Origin: Candidatus Fredericiella danica
Lineage (GTDB): Bacteria > Chloroflexota > Anaerolineae > Caldilineales > Caldilineaceae
Assembly: GCA_016713335.1 (NCBI GenBank)
Contig: JADJPH010000099.1
Coordinates: 1 to 6,493 of the forward strand
Direction: 5' to 3'
DNA length: 6,493 bases
Shown here: in pieces, positions 1 through 6,370 of the stretch
How the letters are laid out: each line of letters opens with the position of its first letter
How positions within the stretch are numbered: the first letter of the stretch is position 1
Notes under the pieces: generated by a model
Seen by the model: only the letters and a program-made list of their open reading frames with translations
Told to the model about the DNA's origin: nothing
Database searches by the model: none
Made by a program: the position numbers and the translations under genes

Positions 1-600
1 GGTCTGGTGGAACTGGACAGATTGCCATTGGCGTCATAGCCGTAGTGCCAGGCAGATCCCCGCTTGTCGGTCAGGGTCTTGCGATAGTCGTTGCTGTCAT
101 AGCTGTACTTTTCCGAAAAGCCGAGGGCATCTTTCGCAGTTCGATCAGGCGATCCTGGCCGCCGTAGTAGTGGGTTTCGGTCTTGCCCAGGCTGTCGGTC
201 ACGGTGACGATCCCCGCCCCGTCATCGTAGCCAAAGGTGTAGGATTGGTGGCGCCCAGGGTCTGCTTCTTGACGCGGTTGTCGGGCGTGTAGCTCAACTG
301 CATCGAATCGTGGCCTTTGGGCGAGGTGAGATTGGTCAACCGGTAGAGACCATCATGCAGGTGTAGCGGGTCGTCTGGCCGCAGGCGTCGGTGGCCGAAA
401 TCAGCAGCAACCGGGCTGTGTCGTAGGTGTAGCTGAGGGACAACCCCTTCCGGCCCGGTGATGCTCTGCACGAGGCCGTGTTTCACCTTGTAGGCGTCGG
501 TGATTGATAAGCCAGCGTCAGTGTGCGCGCGCCATTGCTGATCTGGGTCGGGCCAAATTCGCCCGGCGTGTAGGTGATGCTGTTGCCATTGGCGTCAGTC
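1..600 (-). repeat. YD (RHS) peptide repeats
   Basis: At least six degenerate repeats of about 20 residues are visible once the frames are joined, with cores NGNSITYT, LAYQ, LSYTYD, LSYTPDNR, YTFGYDD and YGYDANGN. They build the spiralling beta-sheet shell of RHS proteins. The repeats are similar only at protein level, and the array continues past the left edge. Confidence 0.85.
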
Positions 601-710
601 TCCTGCACCAACTTGGCGGAAGTCACCGGTTTGGTCGGGCCGGGCAGCGCCGCAGCCTGAAAACGGCATGTCTTGAGCGTGAATGTCTTCCACCACAACC
701 TGGCTGCCGC
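1..710 (-). CDS. Gene 2, YD-repeat region running off the left edge
   Basis: Reconstructed in order: KLVQETDANGNSITYTPGEF and NGARTLTLAYQ (frame to about 505); ITDAYKVKHGLVQSITGPEG (505-447); LSLSYTYDTARLLLISATDA (446-356); DGLYRLTNLTSPKGHDSM and QLSYTPDNRVKKQTLGATN (355-244); YTFGYDDGAGIVTVTDSLGK (243-133); and DALGFSEKYSYDSNDYRKTL, GSAWHYGYDANGNLSSST (to 1). DANGN, SYTYD, GYD and YGYDANGN at about 20-residue spacing are classic YD repeats. Five or six frame changes interrupt this stretch. The last frame is open at position 1, so the rest of the shell and any C-terminal cargo lie further left. Confidence 0.88.
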
Positions 711-2989
711 CGCGTGACTTTGTTGGTCTCGCCTGGCGTTACCGGCGTCAAGACGCCGCCGACGCCGGCATAGCGGGCAGAATGGCCATCCGGGTAGATG
801 ACCACCACACCAGGGCCAACCAGGGGCAGATTCTCCCACAGTTCGACCTCGAACTGGAAGGGGCTGTTCCAGCCGACGCCAAAGATGCCCACCGGGTCTT
901 GCGGCGGGCCAAGTAGACTGTAGTACCGGCTTGACAGCCCGGAGTTATAGGTGCGCACAATCTCCAGATCGGTCTCCCCGATGCCCGGAAGCATGGCATC
1001 GGTCACATTCATGGTGAAGTTGCCGTTGGTAGTGCTGATGGGGTCGCCGATGCCGCCGGAAGTCTGTTGGCCGCCACACTGCGGCAGACACTTATTGGCC
1101 AATTGGCGCAGCCCCACGCCGGCCTGGTTGGTGGCTGGTTCCGAGTACGTGACCGTTACCGGATTGTTGCCGCAGTAATCGGCCATGTCCTGCACGGTGA
1201 TGGCGTGTATTGGTCCCCTTGATGCCCAAACAGACTGCGGCCCGATAGAGACCCAACCCATCAGGATACGCCAAGATACTCGAACCGAACTGCACTGACA
1301 TCCCGCCGCCGACCGAGTTGCTTGCACCGACAATCAACCCCTTCACCGCGCAGTTGTCATACGCGGTGACATAGATGTTCACGCCACCGGCGCCGTCATG
1401 TTCGGTCCATACCTCGACAAAAACGGGCGGGGCGTAATCGTCCCGCACCAGGTAGTAGCCAGACGAGCCCCATTGATCGCTGTCTCGATGCGACAGTTCG
1501 AGGGTGACGGTGCGCGCGTAGACTTTGCGCTGCACCATGGCGCCAGTCAGATCGCCTGGGATCGGAATATCGATGGGGTTTGCTGCGACATACGGGGTGA
1601 CATTTTCAGGCCCGTAGATGCCCGCATGATCCTTCTCGAACGGTCCTCCATTCGCCGGCGCCTCAGTGTCTTCCGGCATGGGTGGGAAGGTCATCTTAAT
1701 CTTGTCTTTTGTCTGCAAAGGCGTTGCCGCAGTAGGATCCGCCTCCGTCATGCTGCCTGTATCCGTGCTCGAGAGCCAGACATCGGTGCCCACATAATTC
1801 GGGAAAACACTAGGGGTCTCAGGGTAATATCTTCGGAATCACATCGCCGTTGCCGTCCCGATCCGCGTTGCGAAATGGAAAGTCGTTGCTCTGCCCATTG
1901 CGATCGCTGTCGGCCAGCAACGCCACCGGAATGGCGCACGGATCTTGGATGGCGCCGGTGACCAGCGTGGCCCGGGCCGCAGCGCCCTGGACGGGGACGC
2001 CCTGGGTGGTGTCCACCAGCGCAAAGACGGTCAACACCGACGTGTGGATGGTGGCGGTGTGGGCGGCGGCATCGATGGACGTGGGCAGGCTGAACCAGCG
2101 ACCGCTGTTGGCGTCATAGCCATAGCCGCGCAGGGCCTGCGCCGGACGCAGTCGCTGGGTGAACAATCGTCAACGTGGCAGGGGCTTGCTTGAGGTAGGG
2201 AAGGCCGCGCCAGTGCGCGGATCGCTGGCGGCAACGCCAAAAGTCACCACGGCATTGTAACGGCGCCACGTTAGGCGCGCCCGCACCAAGCGCGACGTAC
2301 TGAAAGGTCGGCTTGCTGTCGAAGTTGCTGACCGGTGCGCGCAATGTCACCACGCCATCGGGCGAGACGAGCGTGTAGCTTTCGGTTGGTTGGCTGACTG
2401 GCGGTGTCACCGTCGCGGAGTCCGTGCGGCCCAGAACGGCGGGAAGATAGACGCTGAAGGCGGCGTTGGGGCTGGCAGTGACTGTCGAATTGGTGATCTC
2501 CGTGCTGACATCCAGGCCCGCCTGCCCCGTGCTGGCCGGGAGGGTGGGCTGATGCCAGATTGGCTCCAGCGCGTTTTCTGTATTGCCTGCAGCCGCGTTC
2601 CCGGTGGTTGCTTCCGTCTGCAGCACCTGAGCGTAGCGTTGGGCCAGCGCCAGTTGGCTTTCCGGGTCGCTGCTTTGGGCTTGGGTCGCCTGGCTGCCAC
2701 CCAACGTCGGGATCAACTCCTGGGGCGAAGGAATCTTCTGGTCGAGAAAGTCCCAGGGGCTGCTGGCGCGCTCGTTTTCAAAGGGCAGGAAGAGTTCTTC
2801 CGGCAAATAGGTGCGGATATCCGCCGAACTGGCCAACTCCCGGGCTGTCTGGTAATTGGGCGCGGATGGCACATCGCCCGCCGCCTGGGCGCGTTCAGAC
2901 GAGATGATGCTCAGTGTGGGGACAAGCATGCTCACGATGAGCACAATGTGCAGCGCAGAGATCCAGCGATTCAGCGGGCGCTTCGACAT
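1..2989 (-). CDS. Exported RHS / YD-repeat protein (gene 2, partial, frame interrupted)
   Basis: The gene starts at ATG 2989, has a clear AGGAG site 6 nt upstream, and is open at the left edge. About 995 codons are visible when about 11 frame changes are crossed (near 2264, 2198, 2167, 1829, 1216, 700, 505, 446, 355, 244 and 132). In order it encodes a Sec signal peptide, a Ser/Thr/Gln-rich linker, a beta-sandwich-like segment, an Asp/Asn-rich stretch, a second beta-rich segment, a DUF6531-like RHS entry domain and YD repeats. RHS/YD proteins form large beta-cocoon shells that often enclose a variable C-terminal effector. That end lies outside the window, so no toxin can be claimed. It follows gene 1 by 27 nt and is probably co-transcribed with it. 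Confidence 0.87.
710..1216 (-). CDS. Gene 2, DUF6531-like RHS entry domain
   Basis: After PIHAITVQDMADYCGNN and a cysteine pair in NKCLPQCGG, the protein reads GDPISTTNGNFTMNVTDAML, then PGIGETDLEIVRTYNSG, FGVGWNSPFQFEVEL, VVVIYPDGHSARY and TPVTPGETNKV (domain about 1048-770). The GDP-x-x-x-x-G-x-F start, the RTYNS motif, the GxGW motif and the PDG-x-x-x-RY close are hallmarks of the DUF6531 module that opens RHS shells. The ordering relative to the YD repeats downstream is as expected. The frame breaks soon after NKVT, around 700-712. Two alternative continuations are open there, so the exact indel position is uncertain. Confidence 0.88.
1217..1829 (-). CDS. Gene 2, beta-rich region before the RHS domain
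   Basis: The frame gives PNYVGTDVWLSSTDTGSM, a Pro/Glu-rich stretch (TFPPMPEDTEAPANGGP), then VQRKVYARTVTLELSHRDSD, YYLVRDDYAPPVFVEVWTEH, GGVNIYVTAYDNCAVKGLIV and SSILAYPDGLGLYRAAV. I do not recognise a named family. The alternating beta strands and the absence of catalytic motifs suggest one or two Ig-like sandwiches that link the exported N-terminus to the RHS part. The true frame shifts at an apparent extra G in a GGGG run near 1216 (GIKG to PIHAITVQDMADYC). The same frame stays open to 1092 but no longer resembles the family there. Confidence 0.75.
1830..2166 (-). CDS. Gene 2, beta-sandwich end and Asp/Asn-rich stretch
   Basis: The frame reads GYGYDANSGRWFSLPTSID, then AAHTATIHTSVLTVFALVD. 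This YDANSGRW...TVFALVD pattern is a common close of a beta-sandwich found before RHS domains in secreted proteins. It is followed by GAIQDPCAIPVALLA and then DSDRNGQSND and ADRDGNGDVIPK (1911-1837). These DxDxNG patterns resemble the calcium loops of thrombospondin type 3 or EF-hand-like repeats. The apparent stop just after IPK disappears if one extra A near 1829 is skipped, giving YYPETPSVFPNYVGTDVWLS. Confidence 0.8.
2167..2989 (-). CDS. Gene 2, N-terminal part: signal peptide, linker and first beta-sandwich
   Basis: The start MSKRPLNRWIS is basic and is followed by the hydrophobic core ALHIVLIVSMLVPTLSII. A likely signal peptidase I site follows AQA (residues 35-37). Residues 60-175 are a linker rich in Ser, Thr, Gln and Ala with no recognisable domain. 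FSVYLPAVLGR (residues 178-188) resembles the YLPL tail of gene 1 but is internal. A beta-rich segment begins at ESYTLVSPDGVVTLRAP and runs through FQYVALGAGAPNVAP. Between about 2264 and 2198 the correct frame is NAVVTFGVAASDPRTGAAFP, bounded by an inserted and a deleted base. The original frame then gives YLKQAPATLTI. The downstream stop at 2114 is spurious. Confidence 0.85.
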
Positions 2990-2995
2990 ACGATT

Positions 2996-3000
2996 CTCCT
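2996..3000 (-). promoter_or_regulatory. Ribosome binding site of gene 2
   Basis: AGGAG on the minus strand lies 6 nt before the ATG at 2989. It sits in the 27-nt gap after the TAA of gene 1 (3019-3017). It settles the start of gene 2 and, with the short gap, supports translation of both genes from one transcript. Confidence 0.85.
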
Positions 3001-3016
3001 GGGGCTAACGCCACCA

Positions 3017-3854
3017 TTACCGGTCGATCAAGGGCAAATACATTCCATATGCCGCTACCGTGAGATACGTTCCCGAATTGTCGTCGGCTATGGGATCGAC
3101 AGCGGGTGATCCCACGCCAATGGTAATGGGCAATCCGCCGTCAGGGTTCGTGAGCAACAGAATCAGATTCAGCGTCGAGCTACCCGGTGGCAGGGAGGGC
3201 AAAGTACAGGTGACTGTCCCATCGGCGGCCGTGGCAAAGCGCCGGTGCGCTTGCACAGACAGCAAGCGCTCGCCCTGCGCCAAAACCGGGATGACCCGCA
3301 ACGCCTCTCTACGCAACGCCGCCGTGCAAGTCCATCCTGGGCCTTCCAGGCGGTCAAATGACACGCCGTCAGGCAGTTGAACGAGCGCCGTCACCGGTGC
3401 AGCAGTGTTAGGCCCCCAATTGGTGACGGTGATCGAAAGGGTCAGCGGATTGCCGCCCGGCCCATAGCTCGCCCCATAGGCGACGCTGAGATCGGCAATG
3501 CCTGTGGTGTTGCTCCGTGTGGCCGCATTATTGTTCAAGTTTGGGTCGGTCGAAGACGCGCCGATCTGCGCTGCCAGCGTGACTTGCCCCCCCAGGATAG
3601 CCGCATCCGTCACATTCGCAACTAACACGATGACCGGAGCGTCACCAACGGCAAGTGTTGCGCGGCTACAGGTGACGACCTGCCCAAGCAGGCCGCAACT
3701 CCACCCACTGCCGCTGGCCGAAACGTAGGTTACTGCGACCGGCAAGGTGGCTGTGATAACAAGATTTGTAGCCGTGCTGTTGCCCAGATTGGCTGGCCAG
3801 GGAATAGGTGAGGTTGGCGGCGATGGCCACCGGATCGGGCATGCTGGCAATACT
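3017..3854 (-). CDS. Gene 1, DUF11 modules 4 and 5 and YLPL tail
   Basis: Module 4 starts SIASMPDPVAIAANLTYSLA (3853-3793). After one frame step it continues NLGNSTATNLVITATLP, GSGWSCGLLGQVVTC and TDPNLNNNAATRSN. Module 5 (3499 to about 3053) has IADLSVAYGASYGPGG, ITVTNWGPNTAAPVTALV, GPGWTC and, after an insertion of about 31 residues, GTVTCTLPSLPPGSSTLNL. The protein ends VAAYGMYLPLIDR with TAA at 3019-3017. A hydrophobic aromatic-LPL-x-x-R end is, from my recollection, frequent in secreted Chloroflexota proteins; its function is not established here. The frame is unbroken over about 775 nt, so this is the best-preserved part of the gene. Confidence 0.9.
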
Positions 3855-6370
3855 TGAGGGCAAGGTCCGCAATGGCGGTGACGCTGGTTGCCTCGGCTGC
3901 ACTGTTGTTGACCAGCGCCGGGTCTTCTGTGGTGGCGCGCACCTGGACGGTGGTCGAGAGCAGCCCTACACTGGTGGGCGCAGTCACGACAATGCTCAGC
4001 GGCGGCGCAACGCCGACGCCCAGGTCAGCGCGTGTGCAGGTGACGTTTCCCCCTGCACCGCTGCAACTCCACCCCACCCCCGCCCATTGTCCAAACTGTA
4101 CATTGGCCGGCAAAGGCAAAGTGACGACAACGCTATTGGCGGTGTGGGGGCCGAGGTTTTCTACCCGGATAAGGTAAGTGAAGGATTGCCCCGTTCCCAC
4201 CGGGTCGCGGTCATCATCGAGGCTAATCGCCAAGTCAGCACGCGGCGTAATGCTCGTGCCCAAAACGACTCGTGCGGTGTTGTTTGCAGGTGAGCCTCGT
4301 TGGTGTTGGCGCTGACCGTAGCCAGCGCTTCGATGATGGTGTCGCCGACCAGTGGCGTAACCGTCACTACGATGGGCGGCGCCGGGGTATTCGCTGCCAG
4401 TGATGGCCGGGTGCAAAGCAAAGTATAGGGCTGATACAAGCAACTCCAACCAGCGCCTGCGGCGATGATGTCGGCAAGTTGCCCCACCGGAACATTCAGT
4501 GCAACGGTAAGTTCGCGGGCAGTGCTCGGACCGTAGTTGTTCACATCGATGGTGAAACTCACCGGTTGCCCAATTTGCACCGGGGCAGGATTGTTGTCCA
4601 CGATGATCCCCAGATCCGCTATGGCAATGACCGTGGTCGTGATGCTTGCCACATTGTTGGTAGAACTGGCCTCAATCAGTGACGCCGTCACCGCGGCCGT
4701 GTTGGTGATGATCCCCCCTTCATTTGGGGCCAGTACGGTCACGGTAATCTGCTCGTTGGCGCCTATGGCCAGTGGCGACTTGTCGCAGTGCACGGCGCCG
4801 TTGAAGTGGTCGCAAGTCCAGCCTGCCGCCTCAACGCCGACAAAGGTCACGCCGCTGGGCAGGGTGTCGGTGACGACTACATTCGAGGCAGTATCGGTGC
4901 CCATGTTGCCGATGGTCAGATAATAGGCAAGCGTGCTTGCCGCCAGCACCGGTTGGGGAAGACGGTTTAGCTCACGCCGACGTCGTTGTTGCTGACTTCG
5001 ACGGCCCCGATGTCACAGGCCCCGCCCTGCGGGCGAGGGACTTGTCGTTCATCTACCACAAGGCACTCGGCTGCATTAGCGCTGTTGATTGCCGGGCTGC
5101 CTGCCAGCGGCGCATGGGTGGGCGCCACGCCGCCATTGGCCTGCAGCGGGCCAAGTTGGGGCGCTGTATTGGGCAAATCCCCGATTAAGGTCAATTGGCA
5201 ACTGTTGCTGTCCTCCAAGTTATTGCCGAGGGAAGCAATTGTGTTCCAACGGGTGCAATTCACGCCGGTATTGCCAGCGATAACGCTGTTGCGCAGATTG
5301 GCGACAGGGCCATCCTGGAACAATCCGCCGCCCACCCCCACCGCCTGATTGGCGTAGACGGTCAAGTGCCACGCCTCCATCTCGCCCAGGTTGGAAAATG
5401 CCGCCAGCATCTCGTCCAGCGCAGTTGCCGCTCAGTGTTACATTGCGGATTTCCAGGTCGCCCCCAAGAAAGGATGCCACCAGCGTCGCCAGTTCCGGCA
5501 TAGTTGTTATCAACCGTAGTTCGTTCAACCCGCAATGACTTGAAATTGAAGATGCCGCCGCCGTCCAACGGCACGATTGTTCGTGATATGACCGTTCTCG
5601 ATGCGCAAGGTGCCGTCGCCGTAGGCGCCGCCACCGAGGCAGTTACAGCGATATTGTCATAAATGCGGCTGTTGATCACAGTGGCGGTTGCGTTGTGGTT
5701 GGTCGAGGCCGCCGCCCAGAACGCCGGCCCGATTGTTGCGGATAATGGTGTTCTGCACATCTAATTTGGCGTTTTCGTTATTGGCAATACCGCCGCCCCA
5801 CTGGTCGGCGATATTGTTTTGAATGATGCAGTCAATAACAACCGTGTTGGCGGTAGTGCCATTAAAGATGGCGCCACCGTCCTCGCCCGTCCCTGTCATG
5901 CCATTTTGCAGAGTCAGGCCTGATGCGCACCTGAAACGCGCCGGTGACATGAAAGATACGGTCTAGTTGTCCGCGCCGATCACCGTACTAGTTGCGCCTG
6001 CTCCTGGATCCGCACGTCACTGTTGATGTCCAGATCACCCGTGACAGCCATATCCTCGGTCGCCTGCTAGCGCGAGCAAATACGTGCCCGCACGCACAAC
6101 GATTATGTCCGCTCCATCATGAGCGTTGGCTTCTTGCACAGCGGCGCGCAAAGAACAACTGCCAGCGCGCGTCAGACAAAGTCCGTCGCCCGGAAGGATA
6201 TCGGGCATATCAACCGTCGTGTCCACCACAAAGGTTACACTGGCGTTGCCTACAGCTCGTATATGCGCCGAAGCAAGCTGGCCAGTAGTCGCCAAGTGAA
6301 GTAAGCACCAAACCAAAGACAGCGAGAGAATCGCCATCTGCCGTATTCGTTTGTTCATCATGCCACCCAT
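3017..6370 (-). CDS. Exported CSLREA / beta-helix / DUF11-repeat surface protein (gene 1, frame interrupted)
   Basis: Stitched across about 13 single-base frame changes, this gene gives a protein of about 1,115 residues. In order it shows a Sec signal peptide, a CSLREA-like segment, a parallel beta-helix rich in GGGI and NN turns, the closing DIGAVEV motif of choice-of-anchor Q proteins, five DUF11 modules and a C-terminal YLPLIDR. Such proteins are secreted, beta-rich and lack catalytic motifs; a role as stalk or adhesin at the cell surface is inference. Three ATGs compete for the start (6370, 6361, 6358). The 6358 start gives the most typical signal peptide (MNKRIRQ...). Only a weak GGGTGG lies 4 nt before it, so the start is unsettled. 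Frame changes fall near 6058, 6003, 5966, 5921, 5702, 5635, 5568, 5467, 5396, 4973, 4293, 3854 and 3793. The stop is TAA at 3019-3017. The product is probably intact in the organism. Confidence 0.85.
3855..4293 (-). CDS. Gene 1, end of DUF11 module 2 and module 3
   Basis: This frame takes over at SPANNTARVVLGTSITP, the end of module 2. Module 3 (about 4242-3874) follows: ADLAISLDDDRDPVGTGQS, FTYLIRVENLGPHTANSVVV, GVGWSCSGAGGNVTC, then STTVQVRATTEDP and ALVNNSAAEATSV. The N-LGP-x-TA and GWSC motifs are fully conserved. The next module opens with IADLAL; an extra A near 3854 then shifts the frame. The frame stays open upstream to 4449 and downstream to 3730, but those extensions do not resemble the family. 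Confidence 0.9.
4294..4974 (-). CDS. Gene 1, DUF11 modules 1 and 2
   Basis: Module 1 (about 4990-4623) runs ELNRLPQPVLAASTLAYYLT, then IGNMGTDTASNVVVTDTLP and AAGWTC, with a second Cys in GAVHC. Module 2 (about 4622-4243) begins IADLGIIVDNN and holds GQPVSFTIDVNNYGPSTA, GAGWSC and LLC. These are the DUF11 hallmarks: an opening ADL strand, an N-x-GP-x-TA motif, a GW[ST]C motif and closing NTA or NNT phrases. DUF11 modules are immunoglobulin-like beta-sandwiches found in tandem in secreted bacterial proteins, where they are thought to act as spacers or stalks. The frame breaks in NTNEA near 4293, where one T appears lost, and resumes with SPANNTARVVLG. Confidence 0.9.
4970..5397 (-). CDS. Gene 1, C-terminal end of the beta-helix (choice-of-anchor Q type)
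   Basis: The frame reads SNLGEMEAWHLTVYANQAVG and GGGLFQDGPVANLRNSVIAG, then NTGVNC, SLGNNLEDSNSC, LPNTAPQLGPLQANGG, HAPLAGSPAINSA and finally PQGGACDIGAVEV (about 5010). The last four phrases are the recurring end of choice-of-anchor Q beta-helix proteins: LGPLxxNGG, then LxxGSPAIxxA, then a Cys-Asp-IGAxE close. In many relatives the domain ends near the protein's C-terminus. Here SNNDVGV follows and, after one deleted base near 4973 (GTGGAG read as GTGAG), the frame passes straight into a DUF11 module. The apparent TAA at 4969-4967 therefore looks like an artefact. Confidence 0.85.
5398..5702 (-). CDS. Gene 1, middle beta-helix rungs, heavily frameshifted
   Basis: The reconstructed protein is NHNATATVINSRIYDNIAV, then (one base deleted near 5635) GGGAYGDGTLRIENGHITNN, then (near 5568) DGGGIFNFKSLRVERTTVDN, and then (near 5467) GGDLEIRNVTLSGN. 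Each block has the strand-turn pattern of one helical rung and follows its neighbour without loss, which is why I treat the frame changes as small indels in one gene. The frame containing GGGIFNFKS stays open from 5760 to 5362, but only 5700-5635 and 5566-5467 of it appear to be true coding sequence. Confidence 0.7.
5703..6004 (-). CDS. Gene 1, first beta-helix rungs
   Basis: After the deletion near 6003 the protein reads GAGATSTVIGADN, then LDRIFHVTGAFQVRI one frame on (from 5966), then GLTLQNGMTGTGEDGGAIFN from 5920. The stretch continues with VVIDCIIQNNIADQWGGGI and ANNENAKLDVQNTIIRNN, and ends at AGVLGGGLD. The alternation of hydrophobic strands with GGGI and NN turns every 20-25 residues is typical of right-handed parallel beta-helices. 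Three frame changes occur within about 85 nt (6003, 5966, 5921), the densest cluster in the window. No catalytic residues of pectate lyase or polysaccharide lyase families are apparent, so an enzymatic role is not supported. Confidence 0.75.
6003..6370 (-). CDS. Gene 1, N-terminal part: signal peptide and CSLREA-like segment
   Basis: The reading frame from 6370 shows a basic n-region (NKRIRQ), a hydrophobic core (AILSLSLVWCLLHLA) and a likely signal peptidase I site after ASA (residues 33-35). The mature start reads VTFVVDTTVDMPD, then GDGLC and CSLRAAVQEAN (6157-6125). This is the CSLREA pattern with Ala in place of the usual Glu. It is followed by ADIIVVRAGTYLLALAG, the first strands of the beta-helix. 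The frame then runs to a spurious stop at 6035. Skipping one base near 6058 restores EDMAVTGDLDINSDVRIQ, which is the expected continuation in this family. The CSLREA segment is a recurrent N-terminal marker of secreted beta-helix proteins; its biochemical role is not known to me. Confidence 0.85.

Larger units (their letters stand above)
3053..4990 (-). repeat. Five tandem DUF11 modules
   Basis: Five modules of about 123-126 residues (the fifth longer) lie head to tail, at about 4990-4623, 4622-4243, 4242-3874, 3873-3500 and 3499-3053. Each has an N-x-GP-x-TA-like motif and a GW[ST]C motif followed by a second cysteine. In modules 1 to 4 exactly eight residues separate the two cysteines; in module 5 there are 39. 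The pairs probably form disulphides outside the cell. Protein similarity between modules is modest and I see no near-identical DNA, so the array looks old and not recently amplified. Confidence 0.85.

Noticed and set aside
1398..1961. Plus-strand open frame of 187 residues
   Set aside because: It is antisense to clear gene 2 beta-rich sequence, with Arg/His/Cys-heavy composition typical of a shadow frame.
3020..3046. LPXTG-like sortase signal in YLPLIDR
   Set aside because: It lacks Thr-Gly, and no hydrophobic segment or basic tail follows before the stop.
2390..3109. Long plus-strand open frame of 239 residues
   Set aside because: It is antisense to the signal peptide and linker of gene 2, crosses the intergenic gap, is Arg/Gly/Cys-rich and resembles no family. 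It is a shadow of GC-rich coding on the other strand.
3808..4293. Plus-strand open frame of 161 residues
   Set aside because: It is antisense to well-conserved DUF11 modules and has no recognisable motif.
4990..6190. Polysaccharide lyase or other enzymatic beta-helix
   Set aside because: The helix pattern is present but no catalytic Asp/Arg/Lys signature of a lyase or glycosidase family could be recognised.
1..6370. Phase variation or programmed frameshifting as the cause of the frame changes
   Set aside because: There are too many sites, they sit in very short homopolymers rather than long simple repeats, and no slippery site with a downstream structure was seen.
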